Positions 32,581-40,094 of a DNA stretch of 64,000 bases are shown here, piece by piece. Position 1 is the first letter of the stretch. Every line of letters starts with the position of its first letter. Source of the DNA: Sphingobium sp. AP50 (lineage in GTDB: Bacteria; Pseudomonadota; Alphaproteobacteria; Sphingomonadales; Sphingomonadaceae); NCBI RefSeq assembly GCF_900109095.1, contig NZ_FNYZ01000005.1, positions 185,040 to 249,039 of the forward strand. Direction: 5' to 3'. The translations under genes were made by a program, and so were the position numbers. Below the pieces are notes generated by a model. It was given only the letters and a program-made list of their open reading frames with translations, did no database searches and was not told the DNA's origin.

Positions 32581-32652
32581 GCCCTTTGCTATAAAGACTT
32601 TCTTAAGCCAAGCGCGCCATCATCACCACTCCGGGGGACGGAGAGCCAGGCG

Positions 32653-33087
32653 ATGGACATTGGCGAACTGCGACGGCAACATGCGGAAATCGGGCGAACG
32701 GCCGAACGGCTCGCCGATCTGACCGCCAGACAGGATCGTCCCGAAGGCGTGGGCGCCATACGCTGGCAACTTGCGCGCCTGTTGATGACCCATCTGGCCC
32801 TTGAGGATCGCATCCTCTATCCCGCCCTGCTTCAGGCCATCGATGCCGACGTCCGGGCCGCCACCACCACATTGCAACTGGAAACAGGGACGCTGGCGGA
32901 ACGCTTCTCCCTCTATATGACAAGCTGGAGCGATGATCGCATCACCCGCGAATGGGCCAGTTTCTGCGGGGATACGGATCGCGTGCTCAGTGCCCTGCGC
33001 AACCGGATCGACCGGGAGGAAGACACGCTCTATCCCCTTGCCGAACAACTCAAACCTGATACCCAGCGCATCAGCCGATCCGCCTGA
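32653..33087 (+). CDS. Hemerythrin HHE-domain protein
   Basis: Four-helix hemerythrin-like protein of 144 aa. Putative di-iron ligands are spread as in the HHE family: His in LRRQHAEIG, His and Glu in MTHLALEDRILYP, and Glu in REEDTLYPLAEQL. Members sense or bind O2, NO or iron. It follows sodB by about 100 bp in the same direction; both may relate to oxidative stress, which is only context. Confidence 0.85.
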   Translation: MDIGELRRQHAEIGRTAERLADLTARQDRPEGVGAIRWQLARLLMTHLALEDRILYPALLQAIDADVRAATTTLQLETGTLAERFSLYMTSWSDDRITREWASFCGDTDRVLSALRNRIDREEDTLYPLAEQLKPDTQRISRSA

Positions 33088-33090
33088 CTC

Positions 33091-34626
33091 TCAGGCCGCT
33101 TCCAGTTGCGCGACGAACAGATCAGCGGCGCGCTGCAATTCCTGCGCGGTGCGAGACAGGCCCGACGCCGCACTGGACACACGGCTGGACAAATTCTCAT
33201 TGTCTCGCGCTACGTCCGCCACATCCTCCATCTGCCGCGTCATGACAGCAGCATCGCGCGCCGTATCCCGCGCCGACTGGCCGATCGCCTCCGTGGCATC
33301 CCGCTGATCGGCAACCGCGCTCTGGATAGCATCGGCTGCCTCGGCAAGCTGCTGGACAGCACTTGCGACGTCCGACAGCGCATTCTGCGCCACCCCTGCC
33401 CCCTGCTGCGCTGACGAAGCCAAAGCCTGAATTTCTCCGGTCGCATTGGCCGCCTGACCCGCCAATTGCTTCACTTCCCCCGCCACCACGGCAAAGCCGC
33501 GTCCAACCTCTCCTGCTCGCGCAGCCTCAATCGTGGCGTTGAGTGCCAGCAGGTTGGTCCGTGCGGCGATCTGGGTAATCGAATCGGCAAAGCCGGTGAT
33601 CGACGTCGTGCGCCCCTCCATGTCCCGCATGGCCTGATGGCCCGTAGTCGACATGCGCTGCGCCTCCCCGCCCAGCGTCGCCTGCTGATGCGCGGCGGCG
33701 GCGATAGCGGAAATGGATTCGGACAATTGCTCGATCCGCTGCGCCAGCATGGTCGCATTCGCGGATGATTGCCCGGCAATGGCAACCGTTTCCTCGGTCC
33801 CGACGCTGGCCCGCTGCGCCAGTTGATTGAGTTCGCGCGCTGAATCATCCAGTTCCCGGCTCGCGGCGCCAACGGCGCCGACAATCTCCGCCATCGATCG
33901 GCGGAAATTACGCGCCAGCGCCAGCGTCGTCGCCTGCCGCTCCGCCGCCATGCGCGCCTTATCGGCGTCCTGCTGCTGGCGTAACTGAGCCGCACGGGCG
34001 TCGGCTTCCCGGCTGGCCGTCATCGCCGTCTCTGCGGCAGCCCGCCCCTGTTCGGCCTGCTCAGCCAGTCGGCCCGACTGGGTGACATGGTCATCAAGCG
34101 CCAGCAGCAACGTGCGTAGCTGATAAGTCAGATAACAAAGGACAGCCGCTTCCGCGACCACCGCCACGCCATGAATCGCCACTCGCCCAACATTCGCACT
34201 GTCCGGAAAGACCCAGCCCGGCGCGACGAAATTCAGCAGTAGATGGTGAAGCGCCGTCAGGCCGGCGCCCAACAGGATCGGCCGCCAGTCATAGAGCAGT
34301 GCCAGCCCCGCCAGCGCCACGAAGAAGAACATATGGCCGTCCATCTGCAAATGATGGTCGGACAGAAGGTAAAGGCCAATCGCTGGCTGGGCCGCCGCCA
34401 GCATGCCCATGGCCAGCCGCACGTCCAGATCACGACGATGATAGAGGACCTGTATCGTCGGCAATATATTGATCAGCGCAGACAGCATGAAGGCGCGCCC
34501 GACATGGGCGACCCCCAACGACAGTCCGCCGATCCCCAATGTCATTGTCCACAGCCAGTTGGCGCACAGCAGGATTTGCAGCCCCTGCAGCCGCAACCGA
34601 TCCAGACTTGTCGCAGCGTTCATCAT
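33091..34626 (-). CDS. Methyl-accepting chemotaxis protein with six-helix membrane domain
   Basis: Chemoreceptor-like protein of 511 aa. The N-terminal 200 residues hold about six membrane helices ([48 protein letters not shown] and others) with no periplasmic ligand domain and no HAMP. A coiled coil follows, then the signalling hairpin [20 protein letters not shown] with [20 protein letters not shown]. No C-terminal CheR-docking pentapeptide. ATG 34626 overlaps the stop of the small gene upstream (ATGA). It converges on the hemerythrin gene. Likely partner of the CheA-W-Y-B-R set at 37-42 kb. Confidence 0.93.
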   Translation of the reverse strand: MMNAATSLDRLRLQGLQILLCANWLWTMTLGIGGLSLGVAHVGRAFMLSALINILPTIQVLYHRRDLDVRLAMGMLAAAQPAIGLYLLSDHHLQMDGHMFFFVALAGLALLYDWRPILLGAGLTALHHLLLNFVAPGWVFPDSANVGRVAIHGVAVVAEAAVLCYLTYQLRTLLLALDDHVTQSGRLAEQAEQGRAAAETAMTASREADARAAQLRQQQDADKARMAAERQATTLALARNFRRSMAEIVGAVGAASRELDDSARELNQLAQRASVGTEETVAIAGQSSANATMLAQRIEQLSESISAIAAAAHQQATLGGEAQRMSTTGHQAMRDMEGRTTSITGFADSITQIAARTNLLALNATIEAARAGEVGRGFAVVAGEVKQLAGQAANATGEIQALASSAQQGAGVAQNALSDVASAVQQLAEAADAIQSAVADQRDATEAIGQSARDTARDAAVMTRQMEDVADVARDNENLSSRVSSAASGLSRTAQELQRAADLFVAQLEAA

Positions 34627-34934
34627 GCCAACCCCGCACAGCCACCGGCCTGCGCCGAAAGCAATAAAATGCCGCGCTGCAACAGTGGGCGAGCGAGGGC
34701 ATCCCGTTCGCCATCCACCAGCAGCGACCCCTTCCATGGTCCGGCCGACACCAGTCGCGCCCCATGGGCGATCGCCACGGGGGCAAGCGCTGTCCGCGCC
34801 TGATCCGTCATCGGCACCAGCAGGATACGCCCCTGTGCCGGCGGCGCGGCATAGAGAAACGCCAGACCGAAAACGATCAGCGCACATTGTCCGACAAGGG
34901 GCAGGCTTCGCCAGGAGGACGCACGATAAGTCAT
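34623..34934 (-). CDS. Small membrane protein coupled to the chemoreceptor
   Basis: A 103-aa protein ([20 protein letters not shown]) with one membrane helix at about 12-31, then [40 protein letters not shown] and a short C-terminal [16 protein letters not shown]. The soluble part alternates small strands and helices. I do not recognise a family. ATGA overlap with the receptor gene implies joint translation, so an accessory role is plausible but unproven. Confidence 0.72.
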   Translation of the reverse strand: MTYRASSWRSLPLVGQCALIVFGLAFLYAAPPAQGRILLVPMTDQARTALAPVAIAHGARLVSAGPWKGSLLVDGERDALARPLLQRGILLLSAQAGGCAGLA

Positions 34935-34968
34935 TGCGCCCGTTTAAGAAGCATTGGTAAGGATAGAA

Positions 34969-35304
34969 TTAAGGGTCTGGCTGATTGAGGTGCAGCGCCT
35001 GCGCCAGTTCATCCAGATCGGCGCCGGCACGCACCAGCAGCCATTCCTTGCTGTCCGCGCCATCGACCACCGTCACCGCGCCGCGCGGGCAGACGCCCAG
35101 ACAGTTGACCTCGACGATCCCGGCATCCGCCTTGCGCCCTTTCTTGAGCGACAGATGCTTGCGCAGCGCCTTGGCCAGCCGCTCATCGCCCTCCGGACCA
35201 AAGCCGCCATCCAGCTTTTTTGAGCATTTGCGGCAGATCAGAACCACATTGCGCCAGTTGGTCCGGACATGGTCCTTCAATCGGTGGCGCCTCGCGGCTT
35301 CCAT
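34969..35304 (-). CDS. Thioredoxin-like [2Fe-2S] ferredoxin
   Basis: A 111-aa protein with cysteines in VVLICRKCSKKL and EVNCLGVCPRGAVTVV, the C-x2-C...C-x3-C arrangement of thioredoxin-fold [2Fe-2S] ferredoxins. The basic N-terminus and central FGPEGDERLAKALRKHL fit the (2Fe-2S) ferredoxin domain family. It overlaps the 3' end of the J-domain gene by 28 bp if ATG 35304 is used; TTG 35280, giving a TTGA overlap, is also possible. Role unknown. Confidence 0.83.
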   Translation of the reverse strand: MEAARRHRLKDHVRTNWRNVVLICRKCSKKLDGGFGPEGDERLAKALRKHLSLKKGRKADAGIVEVNCLGVCPRGAVTVVDGADSKEWLLVRAGADLDELAQALHLNQPDP

Positions 35305-35825
35305 GTCCGCCGCTCTTCCGCCGTGCGCAACACCTCATAGGCCGCCTGGATCGTCTGGAAACGGACGGCTGCGTCCGCATCGCCCGGCTTCACATCAGGA
35401 TGATATTCCTTGGCAAGGCGGCGCCAGCTCTTCTTCACCGCCTCGAAATCGGCATCATCCTCCAGTTCCAGGGCCTGGAGCGCATGCATTTCATCACGGG
35501 ATCGGCTGCCGTCACCCGGACCGCCCCAGCCATGATAAGCGCTGGACTGGAAACCACCGGCATCCCGCCGCTCGGCATGTTCGCGCTGCTCCCGCTCTTC
35601 GCGGTCCAGACCCTGAAAATAGTCCCAGTTGCGGTTATATTCGGCCGCATGGTCGCTACAGAAATACCAGCGTTCGCGGCTATTGGGGGATTTGGGCGCG
35701 GGGCAGGCGCCCGGCTTGTCGCACCCATGCCGATCGCACAGCCGCACCTGTTGCGCCTCACGCGATGCGCCATAGGCACGCCAGCGGGGAAATCCCCAGT
35801 CATTGGATCGGCTCTGTCTTGCCAT
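35277..35825 (-). CDS. J-domain protein with C-terminal J domain
   Basis: A 182-aa DnaJ-type co-chaperone. The J domain is at the C-terminus: ADFEAVKKSWRRLAKEYHPD followed by VKPGDADAAVRFQTIQAAYE, with the HPD that stimulates Hsp70. The N-terminal part has paired cysteines and histidines (CDRHGCDKPGACPAP, WYFCSDHAAEYN) that could bind zinc. This layout is seen in small alphaproteobacterial J proteins. Start MARQSRSNDWGFP at 35825; a longer frame runs into the RNase P RNA. Confidence 0.88.
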   Translation of the reverse strand: MARQSRSNDWGFPRWRAYGASREAQQVRLCDRHGCDKPGACPAPKSPNSRERWYFCSDHAAEYNRNWDYFQGLDREEREQREHAERRDAGGFQSSAYHGWGGPGDGSRSRDEMHALQALELEDDADFEAVKKSWRRLAKEYHPDVKPGDADAAVRFQTIQAAYEVLRTAEERRTWKPRGATD

Positions 35826-35887
35826 CCAGCCAGAATAGGGTTTCAGGCGCGAAAACGCCACCCCACTGCACCGCAGCATGTCGGAAA

Positions 35888-36304
35888 ATTCGCCAGAGGG
35901 CCTGTAAGCCGGGTTCTGTCCACTCCTTACGGAGATGGGCGACCATTCCTCTAGGGAACGGATTGCTCCGTTCCTCAAGCAACCAACCCGGGCGATCTCA
36001 GTCGAAACAGACCTAGCAATCTTGCGATTGCGCGCCGCCCCTATTCGGTCTTGCTCCCGGTGGGGTTTACCGTGCCGCCTTGCGTTGCCGCAGACGCGGT
36101 GCGCTCTTACCGCACCCTTTCAATTTCACCCGACCGAAGTCTTAGGGCCGAAGCCCTGGGCGACCTGCTTTCTGTTGCACTGTCCCTTGGATCACTCCAG
36201 CCGGTCGTTAACCGGCACCGTCATTTCGTGGAGCCCGGACTTTCCTCGCCGTGGAAGTTACCCGCCACGCCGCGGCCGCCCGGCCCTCTGGCGAAGCAGG
36301 CCCT
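35888..36304 (-). ncRNA. rnpB: RNase P RNA (M1 RNA)
   Basis: RNA component of RNase P, which matures tRNA 5' ends. On the minus strand the 5' conserved GAGGAAAGTCCGGGCTC lies at 36231-36247 and the 3' conserved ACAGAACCCGGCTTACAGG at 35901-35919. The P1 helix is closed by GGCCCTCTGGCG (36282-36293) and its exact complement at 35891-35902. Length of about 417 nt fits bacterial type A. Ends are approximate. Confidence 0.96.
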
Positions 36305-36321
36305 TAGACCGATTCGGCGCG

Positions 36322-37020
36322 TTAGTCATCCCCTCTGGGCTTGGGCAGCAGCAGAGCGAGCAGGATGGCGCGACATTCGCCATCGATCACCCCGTCAATC
36401 AGTTCGGGACGAAAGCGGCGCTGAAACGCGAGTACGGCCGGTTGCGGTTCGGCAATGTCATAGCCGAAACGCTCCAGCGCCAACATGAAGCCGCCATCGG
36501 TCCAGTGCGGGTCCATCAGATTCTTGGTCGGACGCGGCAGCGCCAGACGAAGCCGAGCCAATTGCCCCCATGGAAAAAGCTCACCGGGGTCCTGTTTGCG
36601 CGCGGGCGCGATATCGCTGTGGCCGACGATATTGCCCCGCGTAATCCGGTGCCGCTGGATGATGTCATGCACCAGCGGTATCAGCGATCCCATCTGCGCT
36701 TCGGGAAAGGGACGATAGCCCCATTCATGGCCGGGATTGACGATCTCTATGCCGATGCTGGCGGAATTGATGTCATCCATGCCGCGCCAGTGGGATCGCC
36801 CCGCATGCCATGCTCGCTTGCCTTCATCGACCATGCGGATGATCTGTCCGTCTTCGGTCACGACATAATGGGCAGATACCTTCGATTCCGGATTGGCCAG
36901 CCAGTCGATCGCGCTCTGCGCATCCGGCATCCCGGTATAATGCAGCACCAGCATCGTGATGGGCAGGCGGCGCTCGTCGAAATTGGGGGACGGCGTTTCG
37001 ATCATGGGGATGTCGGTCAT
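36322..37020 (-). CDS. ampD: N-acetylmuramoyl-L-alanine amidase (AmpD-like)
   Basis: Zinc amidase of 232 aa that cleaves the bond between muramic acid and the peptide. Zn ligands: His in MLVLHYTGMPD, His in KRAWHAGRSHW (shared active-site region) and His-Asp in GHSDIAPARKQDPGELFPW; IGIEIVNPGHEWGY is a further family block. The C-terminal 60 residues (LALERFGYDIAEPQPAVLAF, RRFRPELIDG) look like a small peptidoglycan-binding domain. No signal peptide, which fits a cytoplasmic recycling enzyme. Confidence 0.93.
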   Translation of the reverse strand: MTDIPMIETPSPNFDERRLPITMLVLHYTGMPDAQSAIDWLANPESKVSAHYVVTEDGQIIRMVDEGKRAWHAGRSHWRGMDDINSASIGIEIVNPGHEWGYRPFPEAQMGSLIPLVHDIIQRHRITRGNIVGHSDIAPARKQDPGELFPWGQLARLRLALPRPTKNLMDPHWTDGGFMLALERFGYDIAEPQPAVLAFQRRFRPELIDGVIDGECRAILLALLLPKPRGDD

Positions 37021-37172
37021 CGGGAAAGGCCAGTCACTTCCAGCTGTTCGGTCATCGCGCCCTTCCGACCTGCCTTCTTTCTACCGGCGGTCTGGAACCG
37101 ACAATGGCAGCGAGAAGCGCAGCAATCAAGCAGGGTTAATGACCGACAAAAAGATGGGCACTGTGAATGGAT

Positions 37173-38048
37173 TCAGCAAACCCGCCGGATGGCCCCGCCA
37201 GCGCAATCGGGCTGCAACGCTTTGCAGGCATAACCACCACGAAACTCGGCATGGGGCACGAAATCATCGCCCTGCCCTATCACCGTTTCGCCCGCCCCCA
37301 ACAACAACACGCTGTTCGCATGACTGTGTCGCGCCAGCAGATGCAACACCGCCTGGCGCCGCTCCGGCGTGAAATAGAGCAGGACATTGCGGCACAACAG
37401 CAGATCATATTCGCCCGAAGGGGCCCGCGGATCGAACAGATTGTCGCGGCGAAAATCGATCATCCGGCGCAGTTCGGCGCTGGCCCGCCAATCATCCCCA
37501 TGGGGTTCGAACCATTTCAGCAGGTCGCCGACAGACAGCCCGCGCTGCACGTCCATCTGCGAAAAGACGCCAGACCGCGCCTGATCGATCGCGGCGGTAG
37601 AAATGTCCGTCGCCAATATCTCGATCCGCCACCCCTGCCAGCGGGCCGCGTCATTGCGCATGCGGATCGCCAGCGAATAGGCTTCTTGCCCCGTCGAGCA
37701 GCCCGCGCTCCAGATGCGCAGCGTCCGGTCGGATCGCTCCTGCTGGATATGCGGCAAAATCTGGCGATGAACCATGTCGAAGACCTGAAGATCGCGGAAG
37801 AAACTGCTCTCATTGTTGAGCAGCGCGTTGACCACATCCTCTTCCAGCGCAGCATTGCGCTTGCCGACCACCTGCGCCGCCAGATCATCGATGTCGCGCA
37901 GGTTATGGGTGCGTATCACCGGCCGCAGCGCGGTTTCCATGCGCCAAGCCCGGCCTTCCGACAATATCTGCCCCGTGCGCGCCTCCAGCAAGCCCGACAG
38001 GATGCGCGCGGCCCCCTGCCATGCGACGCCGTCGGGAAGCGGCGCCAT
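37173..38048 (-). CDS. cheR: Chemotaxis protein methyltransferase CheR
   Basis: Methylates glutamates of chemoreceptors using SAM; 291 aa. N-terminal helical domain with NNESSFFRD (the conserved E-S-x-F-F-R), then SAM-binding WSAGCSTGQEAYSLA, ATDISTAAIDQAR, and DLLLCRNVLLYF. No TPR extension. Starts within the cheB stop (ATGA). Last gene of cheA-W-Y-B-R. Confidence 0.96.
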   Translation of the reverse strand: MAPLPDGVAWQGAARILSGLLEARTGQILSEGRAWRMETALRPVIRTHNLRDIDDLAAQVVGKRNAALEEDVVNALLNNESSFFRDLQVFDMVHRQILPHIQQERSDRTLRIWSAGCSTGQEAYSLAIRMRNDAARWQGWRIEILATDISTAAIDQARSGVFSQMDVQRGLSVGDLLKWFEPHGDDWRASAELRRMIDFRRDNLFDPRAPSGEYDLLLCRNVLLYFTPERRQAVLHLLARHSHANSVLLLGAGETVIGQGDDFVPHAEFRGGYACKALQPDCAGGAIRRVC

Positions 38049-39124
38049 CAGGCGGCCACCCGCCCGCGCCGGGCCACGAAGGTCATGATCGCCTGCGGCT
38101 CCATGATCGCGCAGGTCAGCCCTGCGCCCGCTACGGAACCGGGCATACCCCAGACCACGCTGCTCGCCTCGTCCTGTGCGACGATCCAGCCGCCCGCCGC
38201 GACGATATCCCGCGCACCGGCCGTGCCGTCCCGGCCCATGCCGGTCAGGACGACACCCGCCGCCCCCGCGCCATAAACCTCGGCCATACTGGCAAACATC
38301 GGATCGACACCGGGCAGATTACCGGCCGGAGTCCGTTCCGGGTTCAGGATGATGTTGACCCGGCCATGCAAGCCCCGCCTTATCTGGAGATTGGCATCCC
38401 CCGGCGCGACATAGACGGTATCCGGCATCAACAGATCGCCGGTTTCGGCCACCTTCACCCGCAGGCTGGTCATGCGCGACAATTGCTGGGCGAAATAGCC
38501 GGTGAAGCTGACGGGCAGATGCTGCGTCAGCAGGACGGGCACGCCCAATGGCGCAACCAGCCCCTGGAATAATTGCCCCAGAGCATGAATGCCCCCTGTC
38601 GAAGCACCGATGCCAAGGCACCCCAGCGGCGCGTCGGCCGGCACGGCGGCGACCGGCGTTGGCGCGCGGGAAAAGGCCACCGGGCGATCGCCGAACAGCC
38701 GGTTCAGCCGCTCGATCAACGCCTGCGGAAATTGCTCGCCAAAGCTGCCACTGCCTGGCTTCGACACGATATCGCTGGCGCCCAGTGCCAGAGCCTCGAC
38801 TGCGGCGGCGCTGCCCTCCTCGCACTTGCCGGACAGGATGGCGACCTTGACCGACGGATTGGTGCGCAGGATTTGCGGCAGGGCGGCAAGCCCGCTCTGC
38901 CCCGGCAATTCGATGTCGAGCAGCACCAGATCCACCGCATGATCCGCCAGATAGCCCAGCGCATGTTCGGCGCTGTTCGTCTTGTGGACGACGCGATAGG
39001 CCGGATCGGCATTGAGGATACGTTCGATCACTGTGCGAACGACGACCGAATCGTCGACGACCAGCGTGCGAACCCGGCTGGCATCGCTCCTGTCACTGGT
39101 CATAATCGGCATGATGGCAGTCAT
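38048..39124 (-). CDS. cheB: Chemotaxis response regulator / methylesterase CheB
   Basis: Phosphorylation-activated esterase (about 358 aa) that removes receptor methyl groups. Receiver domain with LVVDDSVVVR and phospho-Asp in LVLLDIELPG, Thr/Ser replaced by Ser in ILSGK, Lys in SKPGSG. Catalytic domain with Ser-His-Asp triad in IGASTGG, TQHLP and TGMGRDG. ATG 39124 is used, with other ATGs at 39103. Overlaps cheR. Confidence 0.96.
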   Translation of the reverse strand: MTAIMPIMTSDRSDASRVRTLVVDDSVVVRTVIERILNADPAYRVVHKTNSAEHALGYLADHAVDLVLLDIELPGQSGLAALPQILRTNPSVKVAILSGKCEEGSAAAVEALALGASDIVSKPGSGSFGEQFPQALIERLNRLFGDRPVAFSRAPTPVAAVPADAPLGCLGIGASTGGIHALGQLFQGLVAPLGVPVLLTQHLPVSFTGYFAQQLSRMTSLRVKVAETGDLLMPDTVYVAPGDANLQIRRGLHGRVNIILNPERTPAGNLPGVDPMFASMAEVYGAGAAGVVLTGMGRDGTAGARDIVAAGGWIVAQDEASSVVWGMPGSVAGAGLTCAIMEPQAIMTFVARRGRVAA

Positions 39125-39194
39125 CACGAAGACTTTCTGCGCGGAAACGAAGGAAAAGGGCCTGACAGGCCGGAGCGGTGGCGCGACAAGGGCG

Positions 39195-39560
39195 TCAGAT
39201 CACCCCCACGATCGCCAGCTTGCTTTCCAGTGTCTCCCGATCGAACGGCTTCATGACATATTCGTCAGCGCCTGCTTCGACCGCTGCCTTGATATGGCTG
39301 ATGCCATTTTCGGTGGTGCAGAAGATGATCTTCGGTCGCGCCGCCATGCGGGCGGTCGACAGGGCCTGAAGAAACTCCATTCCGCTCATCACCGGCATGT
39401 TCCAATCCAGCAGCACCACGTCGGGCACAGAGGCTTCGCACTGGGTCAGCGCATCCTGCCCATCCACCGCTTCACTGACCGTCAGGTCCAGCGATTCGAG
39501 TATATGTCGCGCCACCTTGCGGATGACCTTGCTATCGTCGACAACCAGGCAGTTTTTCAT
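39195..39560 (-). CDS. cheY: Single-domain response regulator CheY
   Basis: Receiver protein of 121 aa. Acidic pocket in LVVDDSKVIRKV, phospho-Asp in VVLLDWNMPVMSG, Thr in IIFCTTENG and Lys in VMKPFDRETL. No output domain. Starts at ATG 39560, between cheW and cheB. As no flagellar gene is in the window, the output could be motility or another process. Confidence 0.95.
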   Translation of the reverse strand: MKNCLVVDDSKVIRKVARHILESLDLTVSEAVDGQDALTQCEASVPDVVLLDWNMPVMSGMEFLQALSTARMAARPKIIFCTTENGISHIKAAVEAGADEYVMKPFDRETLESKLAIVGVI

Positions 39561-39645
39561 GTAGCGTCCCTTGAGGTATTGCGGCCCATTGCGTCGGCGA
39601 TACGCGGTAAAAGCAAGGATTTGGTAAACAGGTCGGGCAAAGCGG

Positions 39646-40083
39646 TTAGGCCGCCTGCGCGGTCGGACTGCCTTCGATGAAGGCGGACAGCGAAACCAGC
39701 AGCCAGGGGTGCCCTTCATGCTCCACGATCGCGCGGGCATAGGGTGCCCATGCCGCATCGAGTTGACCGCGCAGGGGCATTTCCCCTTCGGGCACACGGC
39801 AGATGTCGGACACGCCATCCACCATCAGGCCATAGCTATGCCCGCTGATATTGGCGATGATCGCCAGCCCGCGCTGTTCGGCAGGCGTGCGCCGACCATG
39901 GATCAGCGCGGCGACATCGATGATGGTAAGCACCCGACTGCGCAAAGCCGACAGGCCGGCGACATGCGCCCCCATGCCCGGCACGGGCGATATTTCGGTC
40001 AGGCGCACAACCGCCTCCACCTCACACGCGTCTACCGCGATTCGGGTGCCGGCCAGAGTGGCGAGAAGATAAAGCTGATCCAT
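39646..40083 (-). CDS. cheW: Chemotaxis coupling protein CheW
   Basis: Scaffold of 145 aa linking receptors to CheA. SH3-like CheW fold: LYLLATLAGTRIAVDACEVE, EISPVPGMGAHVAGLSALRS, VLTIIDVAALI. Immediately downstream of cheA with an 11-bp gap. Confidence 0.93.
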   Translation of the reverse strand: MDQLYLLATLAGTRIAVDACEVEAVVRLTEISPVPGMGAHVAGLSALRSRVLTIIDVAALIHGRRTPAEQRGLAIIANISGHSYGLMVDGVSDICRVPEGEMPLRGQLDAAWAPYARAIVEHEGHPWLLVSLSAFIEGSPTAQAA

Positions 40084-40094
40084 GGTTCCGCCCC

